Assembly (NCBI GenBank): GCA_947501445.1
Contig: CANMVS010000011.1
Coordinates: 62,001-126,000 of the forward strand
Source: an uncultured Rhizobiaceae group bacterium
Lineage (GTDB): Bacteria > Pseudomonadota > Alphaproteobacteria > Rhizobiales > Rhizobiaceae
DNA: 64,000 bases
Reading direction: 5' to 3'
Below the pieces are notes generated by a model. The model did not search any database. It was not told the origin of the DNA and was given only the letters and a program-made list of their open reading frames with translations. The position numbers were made by a program, and so were the translations under genes. Each line of letters starts with the position of its first letter. Position 1 is the first letter of the stretch. Positions 1-8,038 of this stretch are shown in pieces.

Positions 1-65
1 CGGTGTTGGCCTCTGGTTTTGTTGATGCATTCAGGTTTTGCCGATTCCGTCAAAACCTGAATTGC
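1..65 (+). repeat. Dispersed 100-bp repeat, copy 1 (cut by window edge)
   Basis: This is the right-hand two thirds of the dispersed element described in the findings. It includes GTTGATGCATT and the complete right hairpin CAGGTTTTG-N10-CAAAACCTG, followed by ATTGC. It lies 6 bp beyond the stop codon of the autotransporter gene, so that gene's transcript would read into the hairpin first. Confidence 0.9.
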
Positions 66-71
66 TCCAGT

Positions 72-2741
72 TCAAAAAATTGCCAGCATGCGCGCATTGA
101 AGCCATGGGCCGTTGCACCATCACCATATTGGCCCTCATAGGAAGCACCGATCATCACATTGTCCGTGACGTTGACATCTAGTCCCAGTTCCGTGACGGC
201 TGCATCCTCGGCGATTGGTGCGCCAAGCACCGTGAAAGGCGTGCTGCCTGCAATGGTAAATGTCGATGCCGGATCAACATCGCCAAAAGCATGACGCCAG
301 CCAACCATGCCTCTTGTGTTGACCCTGTCAGCCAATTGCAGGCTGCTACGCAGACCAAGCGTTGTGTAGGTCGTGTCATTGGTTTGCGTGCCTGCCGACA
401 GCGCGGAAATACCACCGGTTTCGCTGTAAGCATCTGTCTTCAGGTTGATGTAGCTGACACCGGCAAATGGCTCCAGTGCGAACCTGTCTGTTTTGACCTC
501 ATAGCCGGCTTCAGCAAAGAACTGGTAGGAGCGTGCATCATAGTCGCCAGCCAGTGTTTCTGTAACCGGAATGGTCACCTGCCGTGTGGTTTCAATGGAA
601 TGCCACGTATAGAGCGCGCCAAAGCTGATACCGGCCGTGCCGTTTCCGGTGCTCTTTTCTGCACCGCCATAGACACCTATTGTATAGCTGTCGGCATCAC
701 CCGACGAGGCGAGCGCGTCGACACGGGTGGATGTCTGGCTATAGCCACCCAACAGACCGAGGCGGGCATTGTTACCGACCTCGCGGTCGATGCCGGCAAC
801 AAATCCACCAAGCGTGTTATCCATCTGGGCGGTATTGGACGTCGCATCCGTATCGGTCCAATTGCCATAGCCGGTGAGCCAGAAGCCGTTTTCGCCATCA
901 ATTGTGTCACCATAGGCGGCGGTGGAGCGCTCACCCGCTTCTGCCTCAAAGGTTGCATGAATGCGGTCATTCACTGCGCTGACTGCCTGCTGGCTATTTT
1001 CCATCAACGCTCCCATCAGCGATGCATGGGCTTCACCTGACATTTGGTCATAGGCATCGCGGGCAGCCCCCTCGGATTCCAGCAGGATCAACGTATCAAA
1101 CAGCGAATTGCCGGATGCCAAGGTGTCGAGACCACTTGCGAGGGATCTCTGGTTGTGCGTTTGTGCCAGGTCACCAAACGCAACGGTTTGATCAACAGTA
1201 ACTTTGACATAATGGGCTCCAGCTGTTGACGTGTCATAGTTCAAAGTTGGTGTCATAAAGACAGACGGCACTACGACATCAGCGAATGTTGATCCGAACC
1301 CTGGACTTGTGAGGATCACGATTTCCTGACCCAATTGTGCATCATAATCGCCAGTCAGCATTACAGTACCAGCAAGTGATGCTCCAACACCGACGGTCAG
1401 ACCCTGATCCGCGTGCGTGCCGTCCATTTCTACAAGGTAGTACGAGCCCGTGTTAAATGCGAGTTTGCCACTTGCAGTGCCAGTGCCTGACACAGTACCG
1501 CCGTCCGTAACTGTGATGTAGCCACCCAAAATATTGTCGATTGCAAGCGTGCCACCATGGATATTTGTCGGCATGCCACTCGCACTGCTATCACCTGTCA
1601 GCCGGGTGAAGCCGGCATAATGGTCAATCGCTGTTGTGCCGCTGCCACTGCTGATACCGGGGGTGAATGCATAGGTGCCCGTCACGTCGGTGTGATTAAA
1701 GACCAATGAGCCGGTTCCTGAACCGAATTGGACCAATGCTGTGTTCAGTGTGCCGGGAGCGATGGCGGCTTCACGCGCAGCAGCGCCGATGTTCACAGTA
1801 CCAGTGGAACTTCCAGATCTCGCAACATACGTGGTGCCAGCGACATCGACGAAGCCGCCATCCCCGATCGTCATGGTGCCGATGCCGGTGCCTACACTGC
1901 CGACAGTAAGACTTAGAGAATTGATCCATCTGGAGCCCGGACCGGTGACCATTACAGCGCCGTTAGAACCGGAATCGCGACCAATTGTGGCATCTGCGTT
2001 ACTGACTGTCCCGCCATTTTCAATCATCAATATGCTCTTACCCAGGTCGCTTACTAAAAATCTGCCGGACATGGTCCATTTGGACTGGGGGCCGCTGACT
2101 GTGACCGCGCCATCAGACCCGGATTGGACACCGATTAAGCCCCACGAACTGCTGACTGCCCCGCCATCCTCTATTATCATCGTGCCTGTGCCGGTTCTGC
2201 CGACCGAAATTGAGTTGGAATTGGCAGTCCAGTTGGAGCCCACGCCGGAGACTGTAACGAGGCCATTGGAACCGGATAAGCGACCAACTCTACCGTCGAG
2301 ACTGCTGACCGTCCCTCCGTCCCTGATTGTCAATGCACCAGTGCCTCCATAACCAATTTCGAGAAAATGGGAACTGGTCCACGTGGACCCCGGGCCGGTG
2401 ACTGTGAGAATGCCTTCCGACCCGGATGCAAAACCAATTCGGCTCAATCCGCTGCTGACCGTCCCACCGTCCCTGATCGTCAACATGCCGGTGGCTTCAT
2501 TGCCGACATAAAGAATGCCGAGAATAGGTGTCGGACCACCGCTTACTATTGTCGGATTGGACGTGATGGTGTCGATGATAATGTTTTCAGCCTCGATCGG
2601 CGCAGAGCCGTTGACCCAGTTTTCACCGTCGAACCAGTCCGTCGAAGTATCCCCATCCCATTCTGCGGCAAGAGCCAATGCGGAAGTCGAAAGAAAAAGA
2701 GGAAGCGGTAGCAGTCGCAGTTTTGTGTTGATTGAACTCAT
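72..2741 (-). CDS. Autotransporter (type Va secretion) with T5SS/PEP-CTERM-type passenger repeats
   Basis: An 889-aa type V secretion protein, predicted to span the outer membrane with its passenger outside. A signal peptide (hydrophobic LLPLPLFLSTSALALA, cleavage near ALA-AE) is followed by about five degenerate repeats of about 50 residues between residues 85 and 320. Their pattern is LTIRDGGTVSS, then IG..SGS.G.VTVSGPGS.W, then a SIGYGGTG-like turn, as in T5SS/PEP-CTERM-associated repeats. These should form a beta-helix. The C-terminal 270 residues, from about GFWLTGYGNW, are an autotransporter beta-barrel ending in phenylalanine. I chose the ATG at 2741 because GGAAAA lies upstream and the signal peptide then starts cleanly; an in-frame GTG lies at 2765. 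The cargo role is unknown; adhesion is an inference. The gene stands alone behind a long AT-rich region. Confidence 0.9.
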   Translation of the reverse strand: MSSINTKLRLLPLPLFLSTSALALAAEWDGDTSTDWFDGENWVNGSAPIEAENIIIDTITSNPTIVSGGPTPILGILYVGNEATGMLTIRDGGTVSSGLSRIGFASGSEGILTVTGPGSTWTSSHFLEIGYGGTGALTIRDGGTVSSLDGRVGRLSGSNGLVTVSGVGSNWTANSNSISVGRTGTGTMIIEDGGAVSSSWGLIGVQSGSDGAVTVSGPQSKWTMSGRFLVSDLGKSILMIENGGTVSNADATIGRDSGSNGAVMVTGPGSRWINSLSLTVGSVGTGIGTMTIGDGGFVDVAGTTYVARSGSSTGTVNIGAAAREAAIAPGTLNTALVQFGSGTGSLVFNHTDVTGTYAFTPGISSGSGTTAIDHYAGFTRLTGDSSASGMPTNIHGGTLAIDNILGGYITVTDGGTVSGTGTASGKLAFNTGSYYLVEMDGTHADQGLTVGVGASLAGTVMLTGDYDAQLGQEIVILTSPGFGSTFADVVVPSVFMTPTLNYDTSTAGAHYVKVTVDQTVAFGDLAQTHNQRSLASGLDTLASGNSLFDTLILLESEGAARDAYDQMSGEAHASLMGALMENSQQAVSAVNDRIHATFEAEAGERSTAAYGDTIDGENGFWLTGYGNWTDTDATSNTAQMDNTLGGFVAGIDREVGNNARLGLLGGYSQTSTRVDALASSGDADSYTIGVYGGAEKSTGNGTAGISFGALYTWHSIETTRQVTIPVTETLAGDYDARSYQFFAEAGYEVKTDRFALEPFAGVSYINLKTDAYSETGGISALSAGTQTNDTTYTTLGLRSSLQLADRVNTRGMVGWRHAFGDVDPASTFTIAGSTPFTVLGAPIAEDAAVTELGLDVNVTDNVMIGASYEGQYGDGATAHGFNARMLAIF

Positions 2742-3257
2742 TATTCGAAATTTTCCAGTGAACACTTGCTTGGGCGGAAATATCCGAGCGTGCGATTTGC
2801 TAATACTTACTTAAAGTCGCACAAATAACTTTGTTCAGTGTCGATAATCTTGATGAGTTCAATTTATTGTTTATGTTATTATTCAAGCAAGTAGATATGC
2901 ATTATAATATAGCTTATTAATCATATTGGCAGCGTGACTATTCGGTGTTTTATCAATTGTTGTAAATATGTAACAATATTGTTTGCAGATATGTATAAAT
3001 AAGTCGTAAAAAATAACAAAAAAACACATAATCTTGGATAGAGCTACACGTAAAATCGGTGTGTATTAATACTCGATATCTATATAAGTGTTTGCCGTGT
3101 GTATTCAGATCAGAGCAGGAATTGGTCAAATTAAATCAGGTCACGCCCGAATTGCCACCGACAGTAATAGCTATGTCCGTTTTCCAATTACGAACCTGCC
3201 GGAGTGATCTCGAAATGGGCCTCGTCAGGGCGAGACACGAAATATTGACGGGTCAGC
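2742..3257. other. AT-rich intergenic region upstream of the autotransporter
   Basis: About 500 bases without a convincing gene. The stretch 2810-3060 is far richer in A+T than anything nearby, with many TATAAT-like and A/T-run sequences. It would hold the autotransporter promoter. No clear operator palindrome or hairpin was found. An 89-codon frame from 3059 has no homology I recognise and no good ribosome site, so I treat it as chance. Confidence 0.5.
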
Positions 3258-3446
3258 TCAGCGGAATAGCGATTCCGCTGCGTTTTTGCTCTTGTGTTTG
3301 GTGGCTATTTCAGCCTCAATCCGGATGATTTCCTGTTGAAGAATGCCAATGCGCTCGGTCAGTTCATCGACCGATATCATCGACAGATCACCACCTATTA
3401 CATGGTCAACAGGTTTTTTATCCGGCTCTTCGTCGAAAAGTGACAT
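3258..3446 (-). CDS. DUF1192 family small protein
   Basis: A 62-aa acidic protein starting MSLFDEEPDKK. A central segment with the pattern LSVDELTERI.ILQQEI.RIEAEI is predicted to be an amphipathic helix or short coiled coil. This matches the DUF1192 family of about 60 residues, common in Hyphomicrobiales. No biochemical function is established. It is transcribed divergently from the quinone oxidoreductase gene, a neighbourhood I recall from other rhizobial genomes. AGGA lies upstream of the ATG at 3446. Confidence 0.8.
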   Translation of the reverse strand: MSLFDEEPDKKPVDHVIGGDLSMISVDELTERIGILQQEIIRIEAEIATKHKSKNAAESLFR

Positions 3447-3551
3447 GATTTTCCTCCATGTGCTTTGTCTGTCATGAATGATAAGGGATGTGCTGTGGCG
3501 TTTTCAACTGATATGAACAAGTTCGATCCGAACGTGAAGCAGGGAATCAAG

Positions 3552-4535
3552 ATGAAGGCAGTTCAAATTCGCGAACCCGGTGGTCCCGATGTGCTGGAGC
3601 TGGTTGAACGGCCAACACCTGATGCGGCAACAGGGGAATTGCTGATTGGCGTCAAGGCAGCTGGTGTAAACAGGCCCGATTGCCTGCAACGTCAGGGTGC
3701 TTATCCGCCGCCGCCCGGTGCCTCTGATATTCCGGGCCTTGAGGTGGCCGGTGAGGTTCTTGCAACAGGTGAGGGGGCCAGCGCTTTTGCTATTGGTGAC
3801 AAAGTCTGTGCGCTTGTGCCTGGCGGCGGTTATGCAACCCATTGCACGGTCCATGAAAGCAATGCCCTGCCTATGCCCGCCGGATTGGGCTTTAGTGAAG
3901 CCGCCGGTGTTCCGGAGACCTATTTCACCGTCTGGCACAATGTTTTTCAGCGTGGTGCACTACGACGGGGTCAATGCCTGCTTGTGCACGGCGGTTCGTC
4001 GGGGATTGGCACAACGGCCATCCAACTGGCCAAGGCCTTCGGTGCAACAGTGATTGCGACGGCCGGCTCTGAAGACAAATGCAATGCCTGTCGGGATCTT
4101 GGTGCCGACCATGTGGTCAACTATCGCAGCGATGATTTTGTTGCCGCTGTCAAGGAGGCGACGCAGGGCAAGGGTGCCGATGTTATTCTGGATATGGTGG
4201 GGGGCGACTATATCTCGCGCAATTATGATGCTGCGGCTGTGGACGGGCGTATTGTACAAATTGCCTTTTTGAACGGGCGCGTGGCACAGGCTGATTTTTC
4301 AAAACTGATGATGAAGAGGTTGACCCACACGGGTTCGACATTGCGTGCCCGCTCGATTGACTTCAAGGCGGGCATCGCCCGTGAGCTCAAAAAACTCGTG
4401 TGGCCACTGCTGGAAAAGCGCACGATCGCACCCGTTATGGATACACTCTTTCCGATTGACCGTGCATCAGCCGCCCATGCCCGCATGGAAGAAGGGCATC
4501 ATATCGGGAAGATTGTCCTCGACGTGCAGGAATGA
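3552..4535 (+). CDS. NAD(P)H-quinone oxidoreductase, PIG3-type zinc-independent MDR
   Basis: A 327-aa member of the quinone-oxidoreductase branch of the medium-chain dehydrogenase family, predicted to reduce quinones with NADPH in the cytosol. The N-terminal GroES-like domain carries AAGVNRPDCLQRQG and GLEVAGEV. The Rossmann half has VHGGSSGIGTTAIQLAK and the ending HIGKIVL. No structural-zinc cysteine cluster is seen. The ATG at 3552 is preferred over the in-frame TTG at 3465: AGGGA lies 6 bases upstream and the resulting length matches PIG3-type proteins (about 325-330 aa). The next gene, a 51-aa membrane protein, follows within 20 bp and is probably cotranscribed. Confidence 0.9.
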   Translation: MKAVQIREPGGPDVLELVERPTPDAATGELLIGVKAAGVNRPDCLQRQGAYPPPPGASDIPGLEVAGEVLATGEGASAFAIGDKVCALVPGGGYATHCTVHESNALPMPAGLGFSEAAGVPETYFTVWHNVFQRGALRRGQCLLVHGGSSGIGTTAIQLAKAFGATVIATAGSEDKCNACRDLGADHVVNYRSDDFVAAVKEATQGKGADVILDMVGGDYISRNYDAAAVDGRIVQIAFLNGRVAQADFSKLMMKRLTHTGSTLRARSIDFKAGIARELKKLVWPLLEKRTIAPVMDTLFPIDRASAAHARMEEGHHIGKIVLDVQE

Positions 4536-4554
4536 TTGCGCAGGGGATGACCTA

Positions 4555-4710
4555 TTGACCAAAGCTATTGCCATCGTGCTTTTGCTGGCGATGATTGCGC
4601 ACCTCATCAAGCCTATCGGCCTGCCCGGCCTTAAAAAACGCGGCGATTTCTGGAAAATCGCCGTATTCGCCTTTATTGCGATGATGAGTGTTGTCGTCAT
4701 TCAGATGTAG
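4555..4710 (+). CDS. Small two-helix membrane protein (51 aa)
   Basis: A very short gene directly behind the quinone oxidoreductase. Starting at TTG 4555, it encodes a hydrophobic segment (AIAIVLLLAMIAHLI), a basic turn (KPIGLPGLKKRGDFWK), and a second hydrophobic segment (IAVFAFIAMMSVVVIQ). The strong ribosome site AGGGG, about 8 bases upstream, decides the start. It is probably an inner-membrane hairpin with both ends on the same side. I know no function. The 19-bp gap to the upstream stop suggests one operon with the oxidoreductase. Confidence 0.65.
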   Translation: MTKAIAIVLLLAMIAHLIKPIGLPGLKKRGDFWKIAVFAFIAMMSVVVIQM

Positions 4711-4719
4711 CGGTCACAC

Positions 4720-5463
4720 CTATTCCGGTTCAGGTTCCAGCGGCGCCTGGGTGAGGATTGTTTCAGCCAAAAGTTCGGCCCAGAAGCGATAGCCCTTTGG
4801 CCCGGCGTGAAACCCGTCACTGGCAAAGCCTGATGCATCCGGTGGCTGCAACTGCGTGGCCGCGATGGCATAGCGTTCCCGACATAGACGCTCACCCATG
4901 CCATTGATAAGCAAAAGCCTCAGACGCAGAATATTGGCCAGTGCAGTGGGCAGGCTTGGTACCGTGCGTGTATCCACTGCCGGTGACCAAATGAGTGTGG
5001 CGTCCGGCCATTTTGCCTTCAATGCATAAAGCAGCCCACCGAAGCCCTTTTTGAAGCTGCTGACTGTGACAAAATTCTTCATATCATTTGTGCCGACGGC
5101 GATAATGATATGGGTATAATCCAGAGCCTGAAGGTTGGGCACAACATGGTCGCGCACCTGCGCACTGATGGCCGAATTTGAACCGGCGTTGCGCCAGCTT
5201 GCCGGATGTCCTGTTTGCTGGTGTAAAATCTTCGCCAACTGCGCGCCAACGGTTTCACTAACATCATCAGCACCAACCCCTGCAGCTGATGAATCGCCAA
5301 CCACCAGGATACGATAGCCTGACGTGTCTTCAGACCCGTAATGCCCATAGGGACGGCCCGTGGGTGGTGCCAGTCGCTGGGTTCGGGCACGCACCTGCAG
5401 ACCCTGCACAAGCGCAATGGGGGCAAGCAGCCAACTGGCAAGACTATAGACAAGTGTATTCAT
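4720..5463 (-). CDS. SGNH/GDSL-family hydrolase
   Basis: A 247-aa esterase/lipase-like protein of the SGNH hydrolase superfamily. Block I is VVGDSSAAGVG (the nucleophile is the Ser of GDS), block II an NAGSNSA-type glycine/asparagine segment, block III AVGTNDMKN, and block V SDGFHAGPKG, giving the Asp-His pair. The N terminus is hydrophobic (LASWLLAPIALVQGL), suggesting a membrane anchor or export signal. The substrate cannot be told from the sequence. The gene converges on the 51-aa membrane protein gene, with 9 bp between their stops. Confidence 0.85.
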   Translation of the reverse strand: MNTLVYSLASWLLAPIALVQGLQVRARTQRLAPPTGRPYGHYGSEDTSGYRILVVGDSSAAGVGADDVSETVGAQLAKILHQQTGHPASWRNAGSNSAISAQVRDHVVPNLQALDYTHIIIAVGTNDMKNFVTVSSFKKGFGGLLYALKAKWPDATLIWSPAVDTRTVPSLPTALANILRLRLLLINGMGERLCRERYAIAATQLQPPDASGFASDGFHAGPKGYRFWAELLAETILTQAPLEPEPE

Positions 5464-5611
5464 GGGCGTGAACCGATTGTTGTGTGGTTTTATCCAATCT
5501 TCTGAGTGAGAAGAAGAATGGTCCTGGGATTTCGCACAGGGGAATGTCGCCCTGACAATTGCGTTGTGTCAAGCTTGAACAATCCCGGGCTCGCCAGAAT
5601 CTCCGTATCTG

Positions 5612-5708
5612 GATCGTTTCAGGTTTTGTCAGCAACGGGGCAACGGTGTCGGTCGTTGATTTTGTTGAAGCATTGAGGTTTTGCCGATCCCGTCAAAACC
5701 TAAAATGT
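5612..5708 (+). repeat. Dispersed 100-bp repeat, copy 2
   Basis: A full-length but diverged copy. The left hairpin region is GATCGTTTC, with CAACGGGG on the other side, and the right hairpin is GAGGTTTTG-N10-CAAAACCTA. Its right end reads TTCTAAG; the CTA at 5710-5712 is the complement of the TAG stop of the tetR gene, so the element's end supplies that stop. Confidence 0.85.
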
Positions 5709-5709
5709 T

Positions 5710-6321
5710 CTAAGTGCCAATAGACTTCATGATCATTGTTTCAACTGCTTTGCGTGTGTTTGAAGCCGCATTGCCCGTGTCAAATGCCACACGTGTTGCA
5801 GCCGCTTCAATTATGTCCAATAGGAGATGTGCCATCTGCATGGATGTGCAATCAAACTGGAAATCACCCATTTGTTTGCCCTGTTGCAAGGTGTCGGCAA
5901 GCAGGGTGGCCAATCGGTCGCGATTGTCCACGAAGCCTTTGGCAATTCGCGGATTGCGCATGGCTTCTGCCGTTATCTCGGCTGAGAGAATTGCAGTCTC
6001 AGGCTGGCAGAGCGTATCAAAATAGGATCCGGCAAATTTTTTTGTCCGATCATAGGCCGGGCGGGTCTCTTCCAGGATCGTTTCAATACGGGCAAGGTCT
6101 TCCGTCTCCAGTGTTGCTATTTCAGCGATCAGTGCCGCCTTGCTGTCAAAATGATTATAGAGATTGCCAAGGCTGATGCCCGCCTTCGCGGAGATGTCAC
6201 GCACACTGGTCTGGTGAAAACCCTGTTCGATGAAACAGGCTGCGGCCGATTCAACAATATGCCGTCGGCGCTTCAGGGTCGCTTCGTCTCGCTGCGTGGC
6301 TGGAGGCGGTTTTTTTGTCAT
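5710..6321 (-). CDS. TetR/AcrR-family transcriptional repressor
   Basis: A 203-aa TetR-family regulator. The N-terminal helix-turn-helix spans roughly residues 15-60, with RRHIVESAAACFIEQGFHQ followed by TSVRDISAKAGISLGNLYNHF. The remainder is an all-helical ligand and dimer domain of usual length. The ATG at 6321 is chosen because AGGA lies 7 bases upstream; an upstream in-frame start at 6375 would overlap the operator. Two near-identical palindromes (6357-6376 and 6509-6529) in the divergent promoter region suggest autoregulation and control of the small membrane protein and hydrolase on the other strand. The ligand is unknown. Confidence 0.9.
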   Translation of the reverse strand: MTKKPPPATQRDEATLKRRRHIVESAAACFIEQGFHQTSVRDISAKAGISLGNLYNHFDSKAALIAEIATLETEDLARIETILEETRPAYDRTKKFAGSYFDTLCQPETAILSAEITAEAMRNPRIAKGFVDNRDRLATLLADTLQQGKQMGDFQFDCTSMQMAHLLLDIIEAAATRVAFDTGNAASNTRKAVETMIMKSIGT

Positions 6322-6356
6322 GTGGAGTCCTGAATTAACAAGATATCCTGTAGCGG

Positions 6357-6377
6357 TGAATGAACGTACGCTCAATA
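6357..6377. promoter_or_regulatory. TetR-type operator, site 1
   Basis: TGAATGAACGTACGCTCA plus AATA matches 19 of 21 positions of site 2 (6509-6529). It lies 36 bp upstream of the tetR start codon, where a bound repressor would block tetR transcription. The ACGT-centred dyad is typical of TetR-family operators; that this TetR binds it is inferred from position. Confidence 0.7.
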
Positions 6378-6494
6378 GATTTCGGGATTCTTCTTGCCAT
6401 ATCGAAACCGTCGGGGGTTGTTAAATCTGTGCCGGGTGAAGGCGACGACCCCGAAGGCGTTTATTTTCAATGGAGTGCTTGTATTTTACCGTCG

Positions 6495-6537
6495 CATCAA
6501 TATATCAGTGAACGAACGTTCGCTCAATATATTGATG
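6495..6537. promoter_or_regulatory. TetR-type operator, site 2, inside a larger dyad
   Basis: The core TGAACGAACGTTCGCTCA (6509-6526) is an 18-bp palindrome with one mismatched pair. It is flanked by a perfect 11-bp inverted repeat, CATCAATATAT (6495-6505) and ATATATTGATG (6527-6537). The dyad ends 11 bp before the start of the 63-aa membrane protein, so a bound repressor would block that operon. Confidence 0.7.
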
Positions 6538-6548
6538 AGGTCATCCAA

Positions 6549-6740
6549 ATGAAAATGCAAACGCACTGGTATCTTGGTTTCCTGGGGTTGATTGGTCTTT
6601 GGAAGCTGCCAATCATTCTGGCATCATTTGATGGGGCAATTGCGTGGTGGGGCCTGTCAAATGCCCTTTGGTTCCTGTGGTTTTTAAACTTCATCCCCGA
6701 AGAGGCCGGTTCAACACCTGAAAATAAAACCATCGAATAA
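6549..6740 (+). CDS. Small membrane protein (63 aa) divergent from tetR
   Basis: Starts at the ATG at 6549, with GAGG about 8 bases upstream. It encodes MKMQTHWYLGFLGLIGLWK, then aromatic-rich hydrophobic stretches (LPIILASF and WWGLSNALWFLWFLNFI) and a charged tail (PEEAGSTPENKTIE). One or two membrane helices are likely. I do not recognise a named family. Its promoter region carries TetR operator site 2, and it precedes the beta-lactamase-fold hydrolase by 67 bp, so the two may form a repressor-controlled unit. Confidence 0.6.
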   Translation: MKMQTHWYLGFLGLIGLWKLPIILASFDGAIAWWGLSNALWFLWFLNFIPEEAGSTPENKTIE

Positions 6741-6807
6741 TGCCCCGGGCGGTTGGCTAATCTGCGGTGTATGGAACGACACATTTTATCAAAGAGAGTG
6801 AAGACAA

Positions 6808-7965
6808 TTGAAAATCATGATCCTGCTCATGCTGGCAGTTGTGATGGTTGCCGTTGTGGTTTTTATCATTGCAGAATTTGCAGCCTATAAAACACCTGAC
6901 ATCAAATGGCAGGCTCATGCGTCCCGTGACGGCAATTTATTTGCAATCCACCAGTGGGTGAAGAGGCTGGAGCGGGATGGCAAGTTCAACGGAACGGTTG
7001 TGATCGCCGATGGCAGTGAGATTATCCTGCATGCCAATGCCGGTTTTACGGATTGGCGCCGTGATAAGACAATTGGAGATCGAACATCCTTCAATCTGGC
7101 TTCTGTTTCAAAACATATGACAGCCTTTGCCCTATTGATGCTGGCTTATGAGAAGAAATTGTCCCGTACGGATCTGATTGTCCGCACGCTGCCCGAACTG
7201 GCGCATTATCGCGCTGTGACAATTGACCATCTGCTCTATCACACCTCCGGTATTGCGGATTATGTCAGGCTGTTGAACGGCAGGTATCATGCACCGCAAT
7301 ATCTGACACCGAACGGTTTGATATCAGCATTGAGCGATGTTGATCTGCATTTTGTGCCAGGTGAAAAGGAACGCTACAGCAACAGCAATTATGTCCTGCT
7401 TGCCGAGATCATTGCCCGGGTATCGGGCATGTCCTTTGCAAGGTTCATGGGTGAGCGGGTGTTTGGCCCACTTGGTATGGATGATACGGCGGTTGTCAAT
7501 TTAGTCGAAAATACAATGCGGCTGGAAGACAGAGCCTATGGGTTCCGCAGAAAATACATCCATGCCGGCCGTCCTATTGTCCACGATCTCAATTACCTGG
7601 ACGGTGTTGCAGGCGACAGCAACATTTATGCATCAGCGCGTGATTTGGTGAAATGGGATGCGTCCCTGCGCGATGGTGCACTTCTGCCAGCCGATTATTA
7701 TGAACAGGCCTATGTCGCGCACCGGCTTAACAATGGTGATATTTCCACCGAAAACTGGTGGGGTACTCCGTTGCAATCGGGGCTGGGTTGGAATGTTCAG
7801 GACATGCCCGTCGTCACCACATATGGTGCGTGGCAGGGTGCGTCCAACTACTATCGACGCGATCTTGAACGCGATACGGTTCTTGTGGTCCTCAGCAACA
7901 GCGGATTTTTCCTGCGCACAGCATCAATTGGCGAAAAACTAGCTGATGCAGTTTCAAAATTGTGA
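6808..7965 (+). CDS. Membrane-anchored serine hydrolase, class C beta-lactamase/PBP fold
   Basis: A 385-aa protein with an N-terminal hydrophobic anchor (ILLMLAVVMVAVVVFIIAEF) and a beta-lactamase-related domain facing the periplasm. The catalytic SxxK is SVSK within FNLASVSKHMTAF, the YxN is YSN within ERYSNSNYVLLAE, and HTSGIADY is the usual loop after the first helix. The C-terminal third has no obvious KTG; a degenerate equivalent lies near TYGAWQGASN. Such proteins are esterases or peptidases as often as beta-lactamases, so resistance should not be assumed. TTG at 6808 follows AGAGAG; ATG at 6817 is the alternative start. Confidence 0.8.
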   Translation: MKIMILLMLAVVMVAVVVFIIAEFAAYKTPDIKWQAHASRDGNLFAIHQWVKRLERDGKFNGTVVIADGSEIILHANAGFTDWRRDKTIGDRTSFNLASVSKHMTAFALLMLAYEKKLSRTDLIVRTLPELAHYRAVTIDHLLYHTSGIADYVRLLNGRYHAPQYLTPNGLISALSDVDLHFVPGEKERYSNSNYVLLAEIIARVSGMSFARFMGERVFGPLGMDDTAVVNLVENTMRLEDRAYGFRRKYIHAGRPIVHDLNYLDGVAGDSNIYASARDLVKWDASLRDGALLPADYYEQAYVAHRLNNGDISTENWWGTPLQSGLGWNVQDMPVVTTYGAWQGASNYYRRDLERDTVLVVLSNSGFFLRTASIGEKLADAVSKL

Positions 7966-7993
7966 TGTTCCGGACCGATTGAAGAATGGCTGT

Positions 7994-8026
7994 CAGGCGC
8001 GTTGTCACAACGGATCACCGCGCCTG
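7994..8026. terminator. Hairpin between convergent genes
   Basis: CAGGCGCG and CGCGCCTG form an 8-bp GC-rich stem around a 17-base loop. The hairpin lies between the convergent stops of the serine hydrolase and the aldolase genes. There is no strong T-run on either side, so it may be a weak bidirectional terminator or only a 3' stabilising hairpin. Confidence 0.5.
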
Positions 8027-8038
8027 ATTGTATTTGGT

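Noticed and set aside
291-1040. Long plus-strand open frames opposite the autotransporter (also 1741-2352)
   Set aside because: They are antisense to a well-supported gene, have no ribosome site or domain, and their low-complexity look mirrors the Gly/Ser/Thr-rich repeats on the other strand.
3059-3328. 89-codon plus-strand frame upstream of the DUF1192 gene
   Set aside because: Overlaps the DUF1192 gene on the other strand and lacks a start signal or domain.
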